This document shows positions 34,179 to 41,649 of a stretch of DNA of 54,613 nt, piece by piece; the first letter of the stretch is position 1, and every line of letters begins with the position of its first letter. The notes beneath the pieces are model-generated. The model searched no databases, had not been told where the DNA came from, and saw only the letters and a program-made list of their open reading frames with translations. This DNA comes from Collinsella sp. (GTDB taxonomy: Bacteria; Actinomycetota; Coriobacteriia; Coriobacteriales; Coriobacteriaceae), in contig JAGZQO010000024.1 of the NCBI GenBank assembly GCA_018382125.1, positions 1 through 54,613 on the forward strand, written 5' to 3'. The position numbers and the translations under genes were made by a program.

Positions 34179-36944
34179 ATGGACCAAGATCGCCAAAACA
34201 GCCAAAACCACGATACGGAGCACGCGGGCCGCGACCGGGAGTTCGCGACCTATCGTACCGCCCAAAGCTCAAACGATATGGTGCCGACGGTATTTCGCCG
34301 TGGCATCTACCGCACGATTCGGGGCAGTCTTAAGCGCTTCCTATCTATCGTGGTCATCACCGCGCTTGGCGTGAGCGTGATGTGCGGCCTTAAGGCGGGC
34401 TGCGAGGATTTGCGCGATTCGGTCGACGCTTATTTTGACCGGCAGAACGTCTATGACATTAACGTACAGTCGACCTGTGGCCTTACGCGCGACGATCTTG
34501 CGGCCATTCAAGAGGTCGACGGCGTCGAGACGGCCGAAGGCATCTACACCGAGACCGCCTACACCGCCGTGGGCACAACGCGCGAGCGCGTGGTCGTGCA
34601 AAGTCTCTCCAAGGAGAACATCGATCAGCCGGTGCTGGTGAACGGCGATTTGCCCGAGAGTGCCGATGAGGTCGCGGTGACTTCGAAGTTCCTGAAGGCT
34701 TCGGGCAAAAAGCTCGGCGATACGGTGAGCTTTGCCGCCAACGATGCGAGCTCATCGAACCAAAGCGCCAAGGACCAGTTTTCCGATGGGGACTACACCA
34801 TCACGGCCGAGGTCCTCGATTCCACCGACGTGAGCTCTGACTCGACAGTCAATGCCTTTCGCGCTGCTTCGGCTGCGGACTATAAGTTCTATGTGAACGA
34901 GGACGCCGCGACGTCGTCGTCCTATTCCGCGATCCACGTGGTCGTCGAGGGAGCCAAGAGCCTCAACTCCTATTCGGATGCCTACGCGGCAAAGATCAAT
35001 GAGGTCAAGGGCAATATCGAGAAGATCCGCGAGGAGCGTGAGAAGGCGCGCGCTCAGGAGTTGACGGTCGACACGCCGGCAAGCTTGGATGCGGCCGAGC
35101 GCCAGGCGAATATGCTCTTTGGGATTGAACAGGGCAACATCGATCGTATGGCCGAGGGCAGTGAGGAGCGCGTCCAGGCTCAGGCCGAGTTGGACCAGCG
35201 CCGCGCCGCCGCTGACCAGCATTTTGCCGATGCCCGCGCCGAGCTTTCCGATCTGGGCGAATGCACTTGGTACATCCAGGACCGCGGTAACATCGCAAGC
35301 TACTCGAGCGTCGAGAGCGATAGCTCGTCAATTGAGGCCATCGCCACGGTGTTCCCGTTTATCTTCTTTATCGTCGCCGTGCTCATCAGCCTTACCACCG
35401 CCACGCGTATGGTCGAGGAAGAGCGCACGCTCATTGGCCTGTACAAGGCGCTCGGCTATTCACGCGGGCGTATCCTGTCCAAATACGTAGACTACGCACT
35501 GTGGGCGTGTCTGATCGGCGGCGTGCTCGGCAACATCATCGGATTTGTGGGCCTGCCGCTGTTCTTGTTTACGGTGTTCGACGACATGTACTCGCTGCCT
35601 CAGATGCTGCTTTCGTACGACATCGTGTCCTCGATCGTGTCGGTTGCGCTGTTTGCCGTGGGCGTGGTGGGCGCCACGATTGTCGCCTGCCGCCACGAGA
35701 TGGCCGAGACCCCAGCCTCACTCATGCGCCCCAAGGCTCCGCGCGCCGGCTCGCGTATCTTGCTCGAGCGCATCGGCTTTATCTGGCACCGCATGGGCTT
35801 TTTGAACAAGGTGGCAGCGCGTAACCTGTTCCGCTACAAAAAGCGTGCCTTTATGACCATCTTCGGTATCGCCGGCTGCACGGCGCTCGTGATCTGCGGC
35901 ATGGGCATCCGCGATACGTCGGTGGCGCTTTCGCCCAAACAGTACGGGCATATCACGCGCTACGACCTGCTGGCGGTCGCCAATCCCGACGATTTTTCGC
36001 AGACGTGCGCGGCATTGGATGAGCGCAGTGCGGCCAATGATTCCAACGTGACCGTGACCTCGACCCTGCCGATCATGACCGACAACGTTACTTTTACGTT
36101 TGGCGGCAAGAGCGAGACCGTACAGCTGATCGTGGTGCCCGATGACCGCACGGGTGACTTGGGCAATTACGTTCGCCTTGAGGATGAGTCCAAAGAGCCG
36201 CTGTCTTTGCGTGACGGAGATGTGTATCTGAGCAAGAGTTCACAGCTGGTCCTGGGGATTCAGCCGGGCGATACGGCTCACGTCCAGGATTCGTCGCTCA
36301 ATGTTGCCAAGGTCAAAGTCAGCGACATCTCGCTCAACTATCTGGGCAACACGCTCTATATGACGCAGAGTACCTATGAGCGCGCGTTCGGTCGAAGTGC
36401 ACGCCTTAACGGCGTTTTTGTGCTGCTTAAGGGTTCGTCGGCCGACCAGATTGCGTTTAGCAAGGAGATTAAGAGCGACGGTTGGCTTACCATCTCGAGC
36501 ACGGCCGAACATTGGCAGAACTACGAGGCGAACTTTGCGATCATCAATTCAGTCGTGGTGCTTGTGACCTTTATGGCGGCGTGCCTGTCGTTTGTGGTGG
36601 TGTTTACGCTGTCCAACACGAATATCTCCGAGCGCGAGCGCGAGCTGGCGACCATCAAAGTGCTGGGCTTCCGCCGTGGCGAGGTGCACCACTACGTCAA
36701 CAAGGAGACGTTGATCCTCACGGCGATTGGCACCGCACTGGGCGTGCCGCTGGGTGGCCTGCTTGCCGAGAGCTTTACGTACATCCTGCAGATGCCGTCG
36801 CTGTACTTTGACGTCGAGGTCGAGCCGCTAAGCTACGTACTCGCCGTGGTGCTTTCCTTTGCCTTTACGTTTATCGTCAACCTCGCTACCAATCGTACCC
36901 TCAACAAGATCGACATGGTCGGCGCCCTCAAGAGCGCCGAGTAA
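34179..36944 (+). CDS. FtsX/MacB-like ABC permease with coiled-coil extracytoplasmic domain
   Basis: This permease of about 921 aa has two FtsX domains. An N-terminal helix (GSLKRFLSIVVITALGVSVM) is followed by a long extracytoplasmic part. Residues about 270-350 are rich in Glu, Arg, Ala and Gln and look like a coiled coil. Three helices follow (FPFIFFIVAVLISLTTATRM onward), then a second helix plus an external domain and three last helices with the conserved FTLSNTNISERERELATIKV. Such large forms occur in peptide-sensing or cell-wall transporters of Gram-positives. The start is ATG 34179, or GTG 34167 overlapping the ATPase stop; neither has a strong ribosome site, which suggests coupling. 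Confidence 0.88.
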   Translation: MDQDRQNSQNHDTEHAGRDREFATYRTAQSSNDMVPTVFRRGIYRTIRGSLKRFLSIVVITALGVSVMCGLKAGCEDLRDSVDAYFDRQNVYDINVQSTCGLTRDDLAAIQEVDGVETAEGIYTETAYTAVGTTRERVVVQSLSKENIDQPVLVNGDLPESADEVAVTSKFLKASGKKLGDTVSFAANDASSSNQSAKDQFSDGDYTITAEVLDSTDVSSDSTVNAFRAASAADYKFYVNEDAATSSSYSAIHVVVEGAKSLNSYSDAYAAKINEVKGNIEKIREEREKARAQELTVDTPASLDAAERQANMLFGIEQGNIDRMAEGSEERVQAQAELDQRRAAADQHFADARAELSDLGECTWYIQDRGNIASYSSVESDSSSIEAIATVFPFIFFIVAVLISLTTATRMVEEERTLIGLYKALGYSRGRILSKYVDYALWACLIGGVLGNIIGFVGLPLFLFTVFDDMYSLPQMLLSYDIVSSIVSVALFAVGVVGATIVACRHEMAETPASLMRPKAPRAGSRILLERIGFIWHRMGFLNKVAARNLFRYKKRAFMTIFGIAGCTALVICGMGIRDTSVALSPKQYGHITRYDLLAVANPDDFSQTCAALDERSAANDSNVTVTSTLPIMTDNVTFTFGGKSETVQLIVVPDDRTGDLGNYVRLEDESKEPLSLRDGDVYLSKSSQLVLGIQPGDTAHVQDSSLNVAKVKVSDISLNYLGNTLYMTQSTYERAFGRSARLNGVFVLLKGSSADQIAFSKEIKSDGWLTISSTAEHWQNYEANFAIINSVVVLVTFMAACLSFVVVFTLSNTNISERERELATIKVLGFRRGEVHHYVNKETLILTAIGTALGVPLGGLLAESFTYILQMPSLYFDVEVEPLSYVLAVVLSFAFTFIVNLATNRTLNKIDMVGALKSAE

Positions 36945-37027
36945 CCTGCCAAAAAGGGACAGGTATATTTTGGCAGGTTTTATCTGGGCAAACGCCGGAC
37001 AACCATTAGGTGGCCCAGCGTTTGCCC
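36944..37027 (+). repeat. hairpin repeat family B, copy 3, with extra palindrome
   Basis: AACCTGCCAAAA and TTTTGGCAGGTTTTATCTG form the family hairpin right at the permease stop codon. The adjoining GGGCAAACGC (36986-36995) pairs with GCGTTTGCCC (37018-37027), a second stem specific to this copy. It probably terminates the ABC operon. Confidence 0.8.
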
Positions 37028-37060
37028 CGTTTTGCTGGGGATGTCTGTCGTTCAGTGCTC

Positions 37061-37381
37061 TTACTGGCCAATCCAGTGTTGCGCATAGCTCTTAATGTCT
37101 TCGGTAAAACCGTCAAGGTCGTCAAGGGTGATCACGCTGTCGATAAGCAAATTGGCTATCTCGCGGTGCATTGTGCTGCGGCGAATGTCGTTTGCAATTA
37201 CGCCTGAGGACAGCTTGTCTCTATTGAGGCGCTCTTCTAGTGCCCAAAATCTACTGGACGCTTCGCTGTCGCCGTTCAGCATCTCAACGTACTGGCCGAT
37301 GAGCTTTTCCATATAACGTTCTTGCCATTGAGGAAGCATTTTCTTAAACAGCTTCCAGTCGCTTTCGGTTACGTCGCGCAT
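37061..37381 (-). CDS. conserved hypothetical protein, ~106 aa
   Basis: This small, mostly helical, charged protein begins MRDVTESDWKLFKKMLPQW and goes on QERYMEKLIGQYVEMLNG. It ends with RREIANLLIDSVITLDDL-like sequence. I recall similar proteins in clostridia and other gut bacteria, often without function or misnamed. The start is ATG 37381 with GGAGAAC before it. No link with its neighbours is evident. Confidence 0.75.
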   Translation of the reverse strand: MRDVTESDWKLFKKMLPQWQERYMEKLIGQYVEMLNGDSEASSRFWALEERLNRDKLSSGVIANDIRRSTMHREIANLLIDSVITLDDLDGFTEDIKSYAQHWIGQ

Positions 37382-37500
37382 ATGTTCTCCGCTCGTCAAA
37401 CGGGCTTTCCATTTGCCTTTCATTCTATTTGGTTTTCGCTCGCAGGTGCGGATGAGAGGCTCTCTTTAGCCTTCGAGATTGGGCTTGAATGGGTCGTATG

Positions 37501-37658
37501 CCACAAAACGGGCCTATCTACTACGTTTAATTGGATACCCTCAACCATGCCGGGAAAACGAAAAATAAAACCGCAGGTAGAAGGCCTGTCGATTTTCGAA
37601 AAAGGCGGTCATGGTTGGCCCCATCGAGTTAAACGTAGTAGATAGGCCCTTTTCGTGG
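37501..37658. repeat. ~158-bp near-palindrome (MITE-like)
   Basis: A perfect 21-bp core (37510-37530 and 37629-37649, GGGCCTATCTACTACGTTTA and its complement) extends outward as CCACAAAAC / TTTTCGTGG. It also extends inward with AACCATGCCGG / GGTCATGGTT-like matches and AAAACGAAAA / TTTTCGAAAA. Nearly the whole element can fold into one long hairpin. No gene is seen in 37382-37834 apart from this and the family A copy. Confidence 0.75.
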
Positions 37659-37710
37659 CGGACCATCAAACGAACGCCGACGCTTGTGCTGTAGCCGCTC
37701 CGACCATTCG

Positions 37711-37781
37711 TAAGTTGCGGTGGAATAGTTCCTAAACTCGACTACTCAAGGCTAAAACCGGAGCTATATCACCGCAACTTA
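37711..37781. repeat. hairpin repeat family A, copy 2
   Basis: TAAGTTGCGGTGGAATAGTT and its near complement GAGCTATATCACCGCAACTT enclose about 27 bases. It lies between the palindrome at 37501 and the stop of the XRE gene, and could terminate that gene. Confidence 0.8.
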
Positions 37782-37834
37782 GGGGGGATGGGCGGGGGAG
37801 TACTAGTTGGGTGCTGCTGCCGGGCTGGGATGGT

Positions 37835-38749
37835 TTAGGCTCGCTCGCGATGCTTCCATTGTTTGCGGCACCAGCGCATGAGTGCTTTTACGACCGGGAT
37901 GGTGATGAGGATTACCCAGGCGGGATGGGGTTGTTCCAGGCAGAGCCACATGTAGAGGAACCATGCCTCGGCACTGACTGAATAGACGACATCGATCAGC
38001 TTAGATAAGTGGCGTTGGTCGATAAAGTCGCCAAATGCGTAGTAGACGGGAATCAAAAAGACGAGGAAGAGTCCCGCAGCCCATGTGCCGTAGACAATGC
38101 CGAGCACCAGATAGGCGAGGGCGACAAGCGCGGGGAAGGGGAATTTGTTCCATGTACGTCCGACCTTGGTGTGGAAATGCTTGCCATGATGGTCGAGCTT
38201 GTCGTGTGCTTCCTTCCAGCTGGAGAACGTCTCGCCGTCGATGGTGACGGTGCCGTCGTCATCGGTATGCACGCTATGTCCATCGTCCTCAAGCGTATCG
38301 ACATGCACGCCGTCCGGCCCCACATGCACCTCTTCGCCCTTGCGCTCGTTGGTCACATGGATGCCGTTCCAGCCAACATGGACTTCCTCGCCTTTATTGG
38401 GATCAATGACGTGGATGCCGCGCGCGAGGGAAATATCGACAAGTGGTTTGTCGCCACAATCGGCGTGCTCGGCAGAATCTTCGGCCTCTTTAGCCTCATC
38501 CACCGTTTCGGTGCTGCCGTCCTCTGAGCCATCGGCATCACTAGCCGCTTCCCCATACAACAACTCATCCAGCGACACACCATACAGCGCGGCGAGCGCA
38601 ATGAGGTTATCGGTATCGGGTGAGGACTCGCTGCGTTCCCATTTACTGACAGCCTGACGACTCACACCCAGCTGGGCGGCAAGCGCCTCCTGAGAAAGCC
38701 CGGCAGCTTTGCGGCGATCGACGAGGCGCTGCGCCATCGCAAGATCCAT
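37835..38749 (-). CDS. membrane-anchored XRE-family regulator with internal repeats
   Basis: This 304-aa protein has an N-terminal Cro/C1 helix-turn-helix (LSQEALAAQLGVSRQAVSKW) and an acidic linker. Then comes a repeated segment in which HV-rich units recur (GIHVIDPNKGEEVHVG, GIHVTNERKGEEVHVG, PDGVHVDTLEDDGHSVH). Three or four hydrophobic helices finish the protein (PALVALAYLVLGIVYGTWAA, LFLVFLIPVYYAF and others). The start is ATG 38749 behind AAAGGAACCACC. A DNA-binding domain tethered to a membrane domain suggests sensing of membrane or surface state. The middle repeats resemble the short strand repeats seen in some domains of adhesin-like or bactofilin-like type; that is only an impression. 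Confidence 0.82.
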   Translation of the reverse strand: MDLAMAQRLVDRRKAAGLSQEALAAQLGVSRQAVSKWERSESSPDTDNLIALAALYGVSLDELLYGEAASDADGSEDGSTETVDEAKEAEDSAEHADCGDKPLVDISLARGIHVIDPNKGEEVHVGWNGIHVTNERKGEEVHVGPDGVHVDTLEDDGHSVHTDDDGTVTIDGETFSSWKEAHDKLDHHGKHFHTKVGRTWNKFPFPALVALAYLVLGIVYGTWAAGLFLVFLIPVYYAFGDFIDQRHLSKLIDVVYSVSAEAWFLYMWLCLEQPHPAWVILITIPVVKALMRWCRKQWKHRERA

Positions 38750-38932
38750 GGTGGTTCCTTTCGTTTGATGGTCGAATCGAATGAGCCGAGTATGCCGAGA
38801 ACAACCGGTAGCGACCACCATTTCTAGTTAGAATCTGCTCCAACCCTACCGCAACTACCGGTAGCAACCCCTAACGACCAGCCATTTCAGGACAAATGTC
38901 AGTGCAAGTAGCGGCCAAGAGCCCCCACTCAG

Positions 38933-39003
38933 TAAGTTGCGGTGGAATAGTTTCTAGATTCAGCCATTTGAGGGCTAAGCTGGAACTATTTCACCGCAAC
39001 TTA
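38933..39003. repeat. hairpin repeat family A, copy 3
   Basis: Arms TAAGTTGCGGTGGAATAGTT and AACTATTTCACCGCAACTTA are perfect complements except one G:T-type position. The interior resembles that of copy 2. It lies upstream of the XRE gene, which is therefore bracketed by copies 2 and 3. The rest of the 38750-39182 gap shows only the hairpin at 39063. Confidence 0.85.
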
Positions 39004-39062
39004 ATTTCAGGCTAGGCACCTGTAGCAAGAAGGCGAATAGCCTCGGCGAGTATGTAAACGAA

Positions 39063-39159
39063 GGGCCCTCCGACCCCGCCCGACGATTTCGATTGGCGAC
39101 CTTTGACGGAGTCAAGGGAGGAGCCAAATCGAAATACGTCGGGCGGGGTCGGAGGGCCC
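39063..39159 (-). repeat. 97-bp nested hairpin after pfk
   Basis: Arms of 35-37 bases (39063-39097, 39123-39159; GGGCCCTCCGACCCCGCCCG and complement, then GATTTCGAT-type sequence) differ only by two single-base insertions. The loop contains CCTTTGAC / GTCAAGG, a second hairpin. It begins 23 bases past the pfk stop and probably terminates it. Confidence 0.75.
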
Positions 39160-39182
39160 GATGGGATGGATTTCGGCCGAGG

Positions 39183-40262
39183 CTATTCGTCGCCGAAGCT
39201 GATGCCCAACGCCTTGGCCTCGCGCACCAGATCGCTCTGGGGGTCGACATACTTGAGCTTGCCGGCAACATCCTCGAGCGGCATGTGGCACATCTTGCCG
39301 TCACGCAGGGCAATCATGTAGCCAAACTCGCCGCGTAGGCACCCCAGTGCCGCCTCGACGCCGCACTGGGTCGCAAAGATGCGGTCCTGGGCGTCGGGCT
39401 GGCCACCGCGCTGCGTGTGGCCGGGGATGGCGACGCGGGTCTCGCGACCGGTCTTGGCCTCGATCTCCTTGGCGATGTCGTAGACGATCGACGGGCTCGT
39501 GCGCTCGGCGAGCTTCTTCTTGTACTCCTTCTTGGACAGCGCCGCGTCCTCCTTGGAGATAGCGCCCTCGGCGACGGCCACGATGGTAAAGCGGCTGCCG
39601 GTCTCCATGCGATGCTCGATGGTCTTGATGACCTGGTCCATGTCGTAGGGGATCTCGGGAATCAAGATGACATCCGCACCGCCCGCGACACCGGCGTACA
39701 GCGGGATCCAGCCAACCTTGTGGCCCATGATCTCGATGACGAACACGCGGCCGTGGCTCGAAGCGGTGGTGTGGATGTCGTCGATGCACTTGGTGGCGAC
39801 GTCGATGGCGCTCGTAAAGCCAAAGGTCATCTCGGTGCCCCAGGTGTCGTTATCGATGGTCTTGGGCAGGGCGATAACGTTGAGGCCCTCTTCGCGCAGG
39901 CGGTTGGCGGTCTTGGTGGAGCCGTTGCCGCCCAGCATAAACAGGCAGTCGAGCTGCAGCTTGTGATAGGTGTGGACCATCGCCGGCACCTTCTCGACGC
40001 CGTCGGCCTCGGGAGTGTCCAGACGCTTGAACGGCGTGCGGCTCGTGCCAAGGATGGTGCCGCCGCGGGTGAGGATGCCGCTAAAATCGGCGGGCGTCAT
40101 GACGCGGAACCTGCTGTAGATAAGGCCCTGGTAGCCGTCCTCAAAACCGTAGATCTCGATAGGTTCTTCACTATTGGTCATAAGCGTTTTGACGATGCCG
40201 CGCATGGTGGCGTTGAGCGCTTGGCAGTCGCCGCCACTGGTAAGAAGACCGATCCTAAGCAT
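39183..40262 (-). CDS. pfkA: 6-phosphofructokinase, group III type
   Basis: This 359-aa enzyme phosphorylates fructose-6-phosphate. Motifs: SGGDCQALNATMRG, GGTILGTSR, GGNGSTKTA (111-119), LPKTIDNDTWGT (Lys134) and PGHTQRGGQPDAQDR. In group III enzymes Gly after the GG-x position means ATP use and Asp means pyrophosphate use. Here it is Gly (GGNGS), so ATP is likely even though Lys134 is shared with PPi enzymes. The usual Mg-binding Asp of GGDGS is Asn, which I recall from a clostridial subgroup. The ribosome site is GGAAGGATTCACC. It serves glycolysis feeding PFL. Confidence 0.9.
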   Translation of the reverse strand: MLRIGLLTSGGDCQALNATMRGIVKTLMTNSEEPIEIYGFEDGYQGLIYSRFRVMTPADFSGILTRGGTILGTSRTPFKRLDTPEADGVEKVPAMVHTYHKLQLDCLFMLGGNGSTKTANRLREEGLNVIALPKTIDNDTWGTEMTFGFTSAIDVATKCIDDIHTTASSHGRVFVIEIMGHKVGWIPLYAGVAGGADVILIPEIPYDMDQVIKTIEHRMETGSRFTIVAVAEGAISKEDAALSKKEYKKKLAERTSPSIVYDIAKEIEAKTGRETRVAIPGHTQRGGQPDAQDRIFATQCGVEAALGCLRGEFGYMIALRDGKMCHMPLEDVAGKLKYVDPQSDLVREAKALGISFGDE

Positions 40263-40299
40263 GGTGAATCCTTCCGGGCAAGTTATAACATGCGCATAA

Positions 40300-40335
40300 G
40301 TTTACCCCCGCACACTGTTGATGCGGGGGTAAAAC
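40300..40335 (-). terminator. hairpin between the Ntn hydrolase and pfk
   Basis: GTTTACCCCCGCA and TGCGGGGGTAAAAC form a 13-bp stem with one bulge. It lies 68 bases after the hydrolase stop and 38 bases before the pfk start, with a short T stretch on the minus strand. Confidence 0.65.
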
Positions 40336-40402
40336 GTGTTAGCTCAAATGTATAGAAATGTAAGTAACATCAGGCGAGCGTAAGGACGACGGTGCCAGCT
40401 CC

Positions 40403-41488
40403 TTACAGCGCGAAGGCGTCGACGTCGCCCCAGTGGCGGCGCAGCGTGATGGCGGCAGCGGGCTCGGTATTGTCAAAGACGACCGACCATTGCGTATTGC
40501 TGGTGATGTCTTCCGGATTGGGCTCTTGCGCTGCGGCGCGCAGGGCTTTCCAAGCGACTGCCTCGTCTTGGGCACCGACATGGGCGTCAAGGACATTGGC
40601 GATTGCGACGGCGCGCTCTTTACCATGGCCCAGCTCGCCGTTCTTTTGGTTGGGCAGCACTTCGTCACCATAGCAGGCATAGAAGTTCGTAACCTGGCGT
40701 ACAGGAGTCGCTTTGAAAGCGCGGTCCGGATCGCGCGGATCCCACTCTACTACGCGCGCGTCACCGGCAGCGTCGTTGATAAAGAAGTGGTAATCGCGTC
40801 CGCCCATGGCGTGCATGTCGTAGGCAGAAAGCAGGTCTACGGCCTCCTGCGTGGTGGCGGCACGGTCGAGCACCAGACGGATGGCGAGCGAGGTATTGAT
40901 GACGGGGCGTTGCGTGTCCTGGTCGCAGGGCTTGGAATCCAGGGTGAGCACGGCAATGGACACGCCGCATTCGTTAACACCGTCGAGCTGGGCAAACGGG
41001 CCCATGAGTGCGGCGGCGCGTCCGGCGAAGGAGTCAAGTGGAGTGTTATCGCCCAGGTTGTTAAGGGCGGCAAACCCGATGGAGGCATGGCCGCCGCGCG
41101 GGTGATTGCGCACCAGCAGCGCCGAGGTGTCGTCCTTAAAGTCGTAATTGCGACCGGTGCGCACGCGGCCTTCGGCATCTACGGCGATAAAAGCGCTGCA
41201 GGCAAACTGGGGCGCCTGGACATGTGCTGGCACGCCGGGCAACACCTGTGCCACCACAGCATCGATGTAGGCCTGGTCGTCGCGCACATCGGCGGCGATG
41301 ATGCAGTCGAGGTCGTAGTCGTAGGCGATGTCGATCGCGTACAGGTCATAGCCATCCGCGTGGCCGGTCAAGCGTCTGAGCGACGCGGCGGACTTGATTT
41401 GCTTGCGGTAAACGATGCCGGCGGCAGCGGCAAGGCCGACGGTGACTCCCGCGACACCGCAGGCGATGGCAATGTTACGTGGCTTCAT
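40403..41488 (-). CDS. membrane-anchored Ntn hydrolase, choloylglycine hydrolase-like (linear amide C-N hydrolase)
   Basis: This 361-aa protein has an N-terminal signal anchor (IAIACGVAGVTVGLAAAAGI) and a domain of the penicillin V acylase/bile salt hydrolase type. The nucleophile would be Cys97 in FACSAFIAVDAEGRVRTGRN, followed by YDF. Further family signatures are QLDGVNECGVSIAVL, VINTSLAIRLVL and the Asn/Arg-containing C-terminal part. In these enzymes Cys becomes the N-terminus by processing; here about 96 residues would have to be removed. The anchor implies an outside location. Substrates could be N-acyl amides, conjugated bile acids or beta-lactams; sequence does not decide. The ribosome site is GAGAGGAGCCGTC. 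Confidence 0.75.
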   Translation of the reverse strand: MKPRNIAIACGVAGVTVGLAAAAGIVYRKQIKSAASLRRLTGHADGYDLYAIDIAYDYDLDCIIAADVRDDQAYIDAVVAQVLPGVPAHVQAPQFACSAFIAVDAEGRVRTGRNYDFKDDTSALLVRNHPRGGHASIGFAALNNLGDNTPLDSFAGRAAALMGPFAQLDGVNECGVSIAVLTLDSKPCDQDTQRPVINTSLAIRLVLDRAATTQEAVDLLSAYDMHAMGGRDYHFFINDAAGDARVVEWDPRDPDRAFKATPVRQVTNFYACYGDEVLPNQKNGELGHGKERAVAIANVLDAHVGAQDEAVAWKALRAAAQEPNPEDITSNTQWSVVFDNTEPAAAITLRRHWGDVDAFAL

Positions 41489-41649
41489 GACGGCTCCTCT
41501 CGTCCTGTTAGCGCAATTGTCGCAAAAGGAGCGCGGGCATGATGGCTCAACTTGGTGAGCGGCGCGGAATTAAGCACGGAATGAAGAGTGCGGCGCTGGC
41601 GTGGCGGGGTATGCTGGAGGGGACCATCAACCCAGCGAAAGGGGAGAGC

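Noticed and set aside
37501..39159. Possible CRISPR array or tandem repeat cluster from the many repeats near 37.5-39.2 kb
   Set aside because: The repeats are single inverted-repeat units with different arms and irregular spacing, not direct repeats with spacers.
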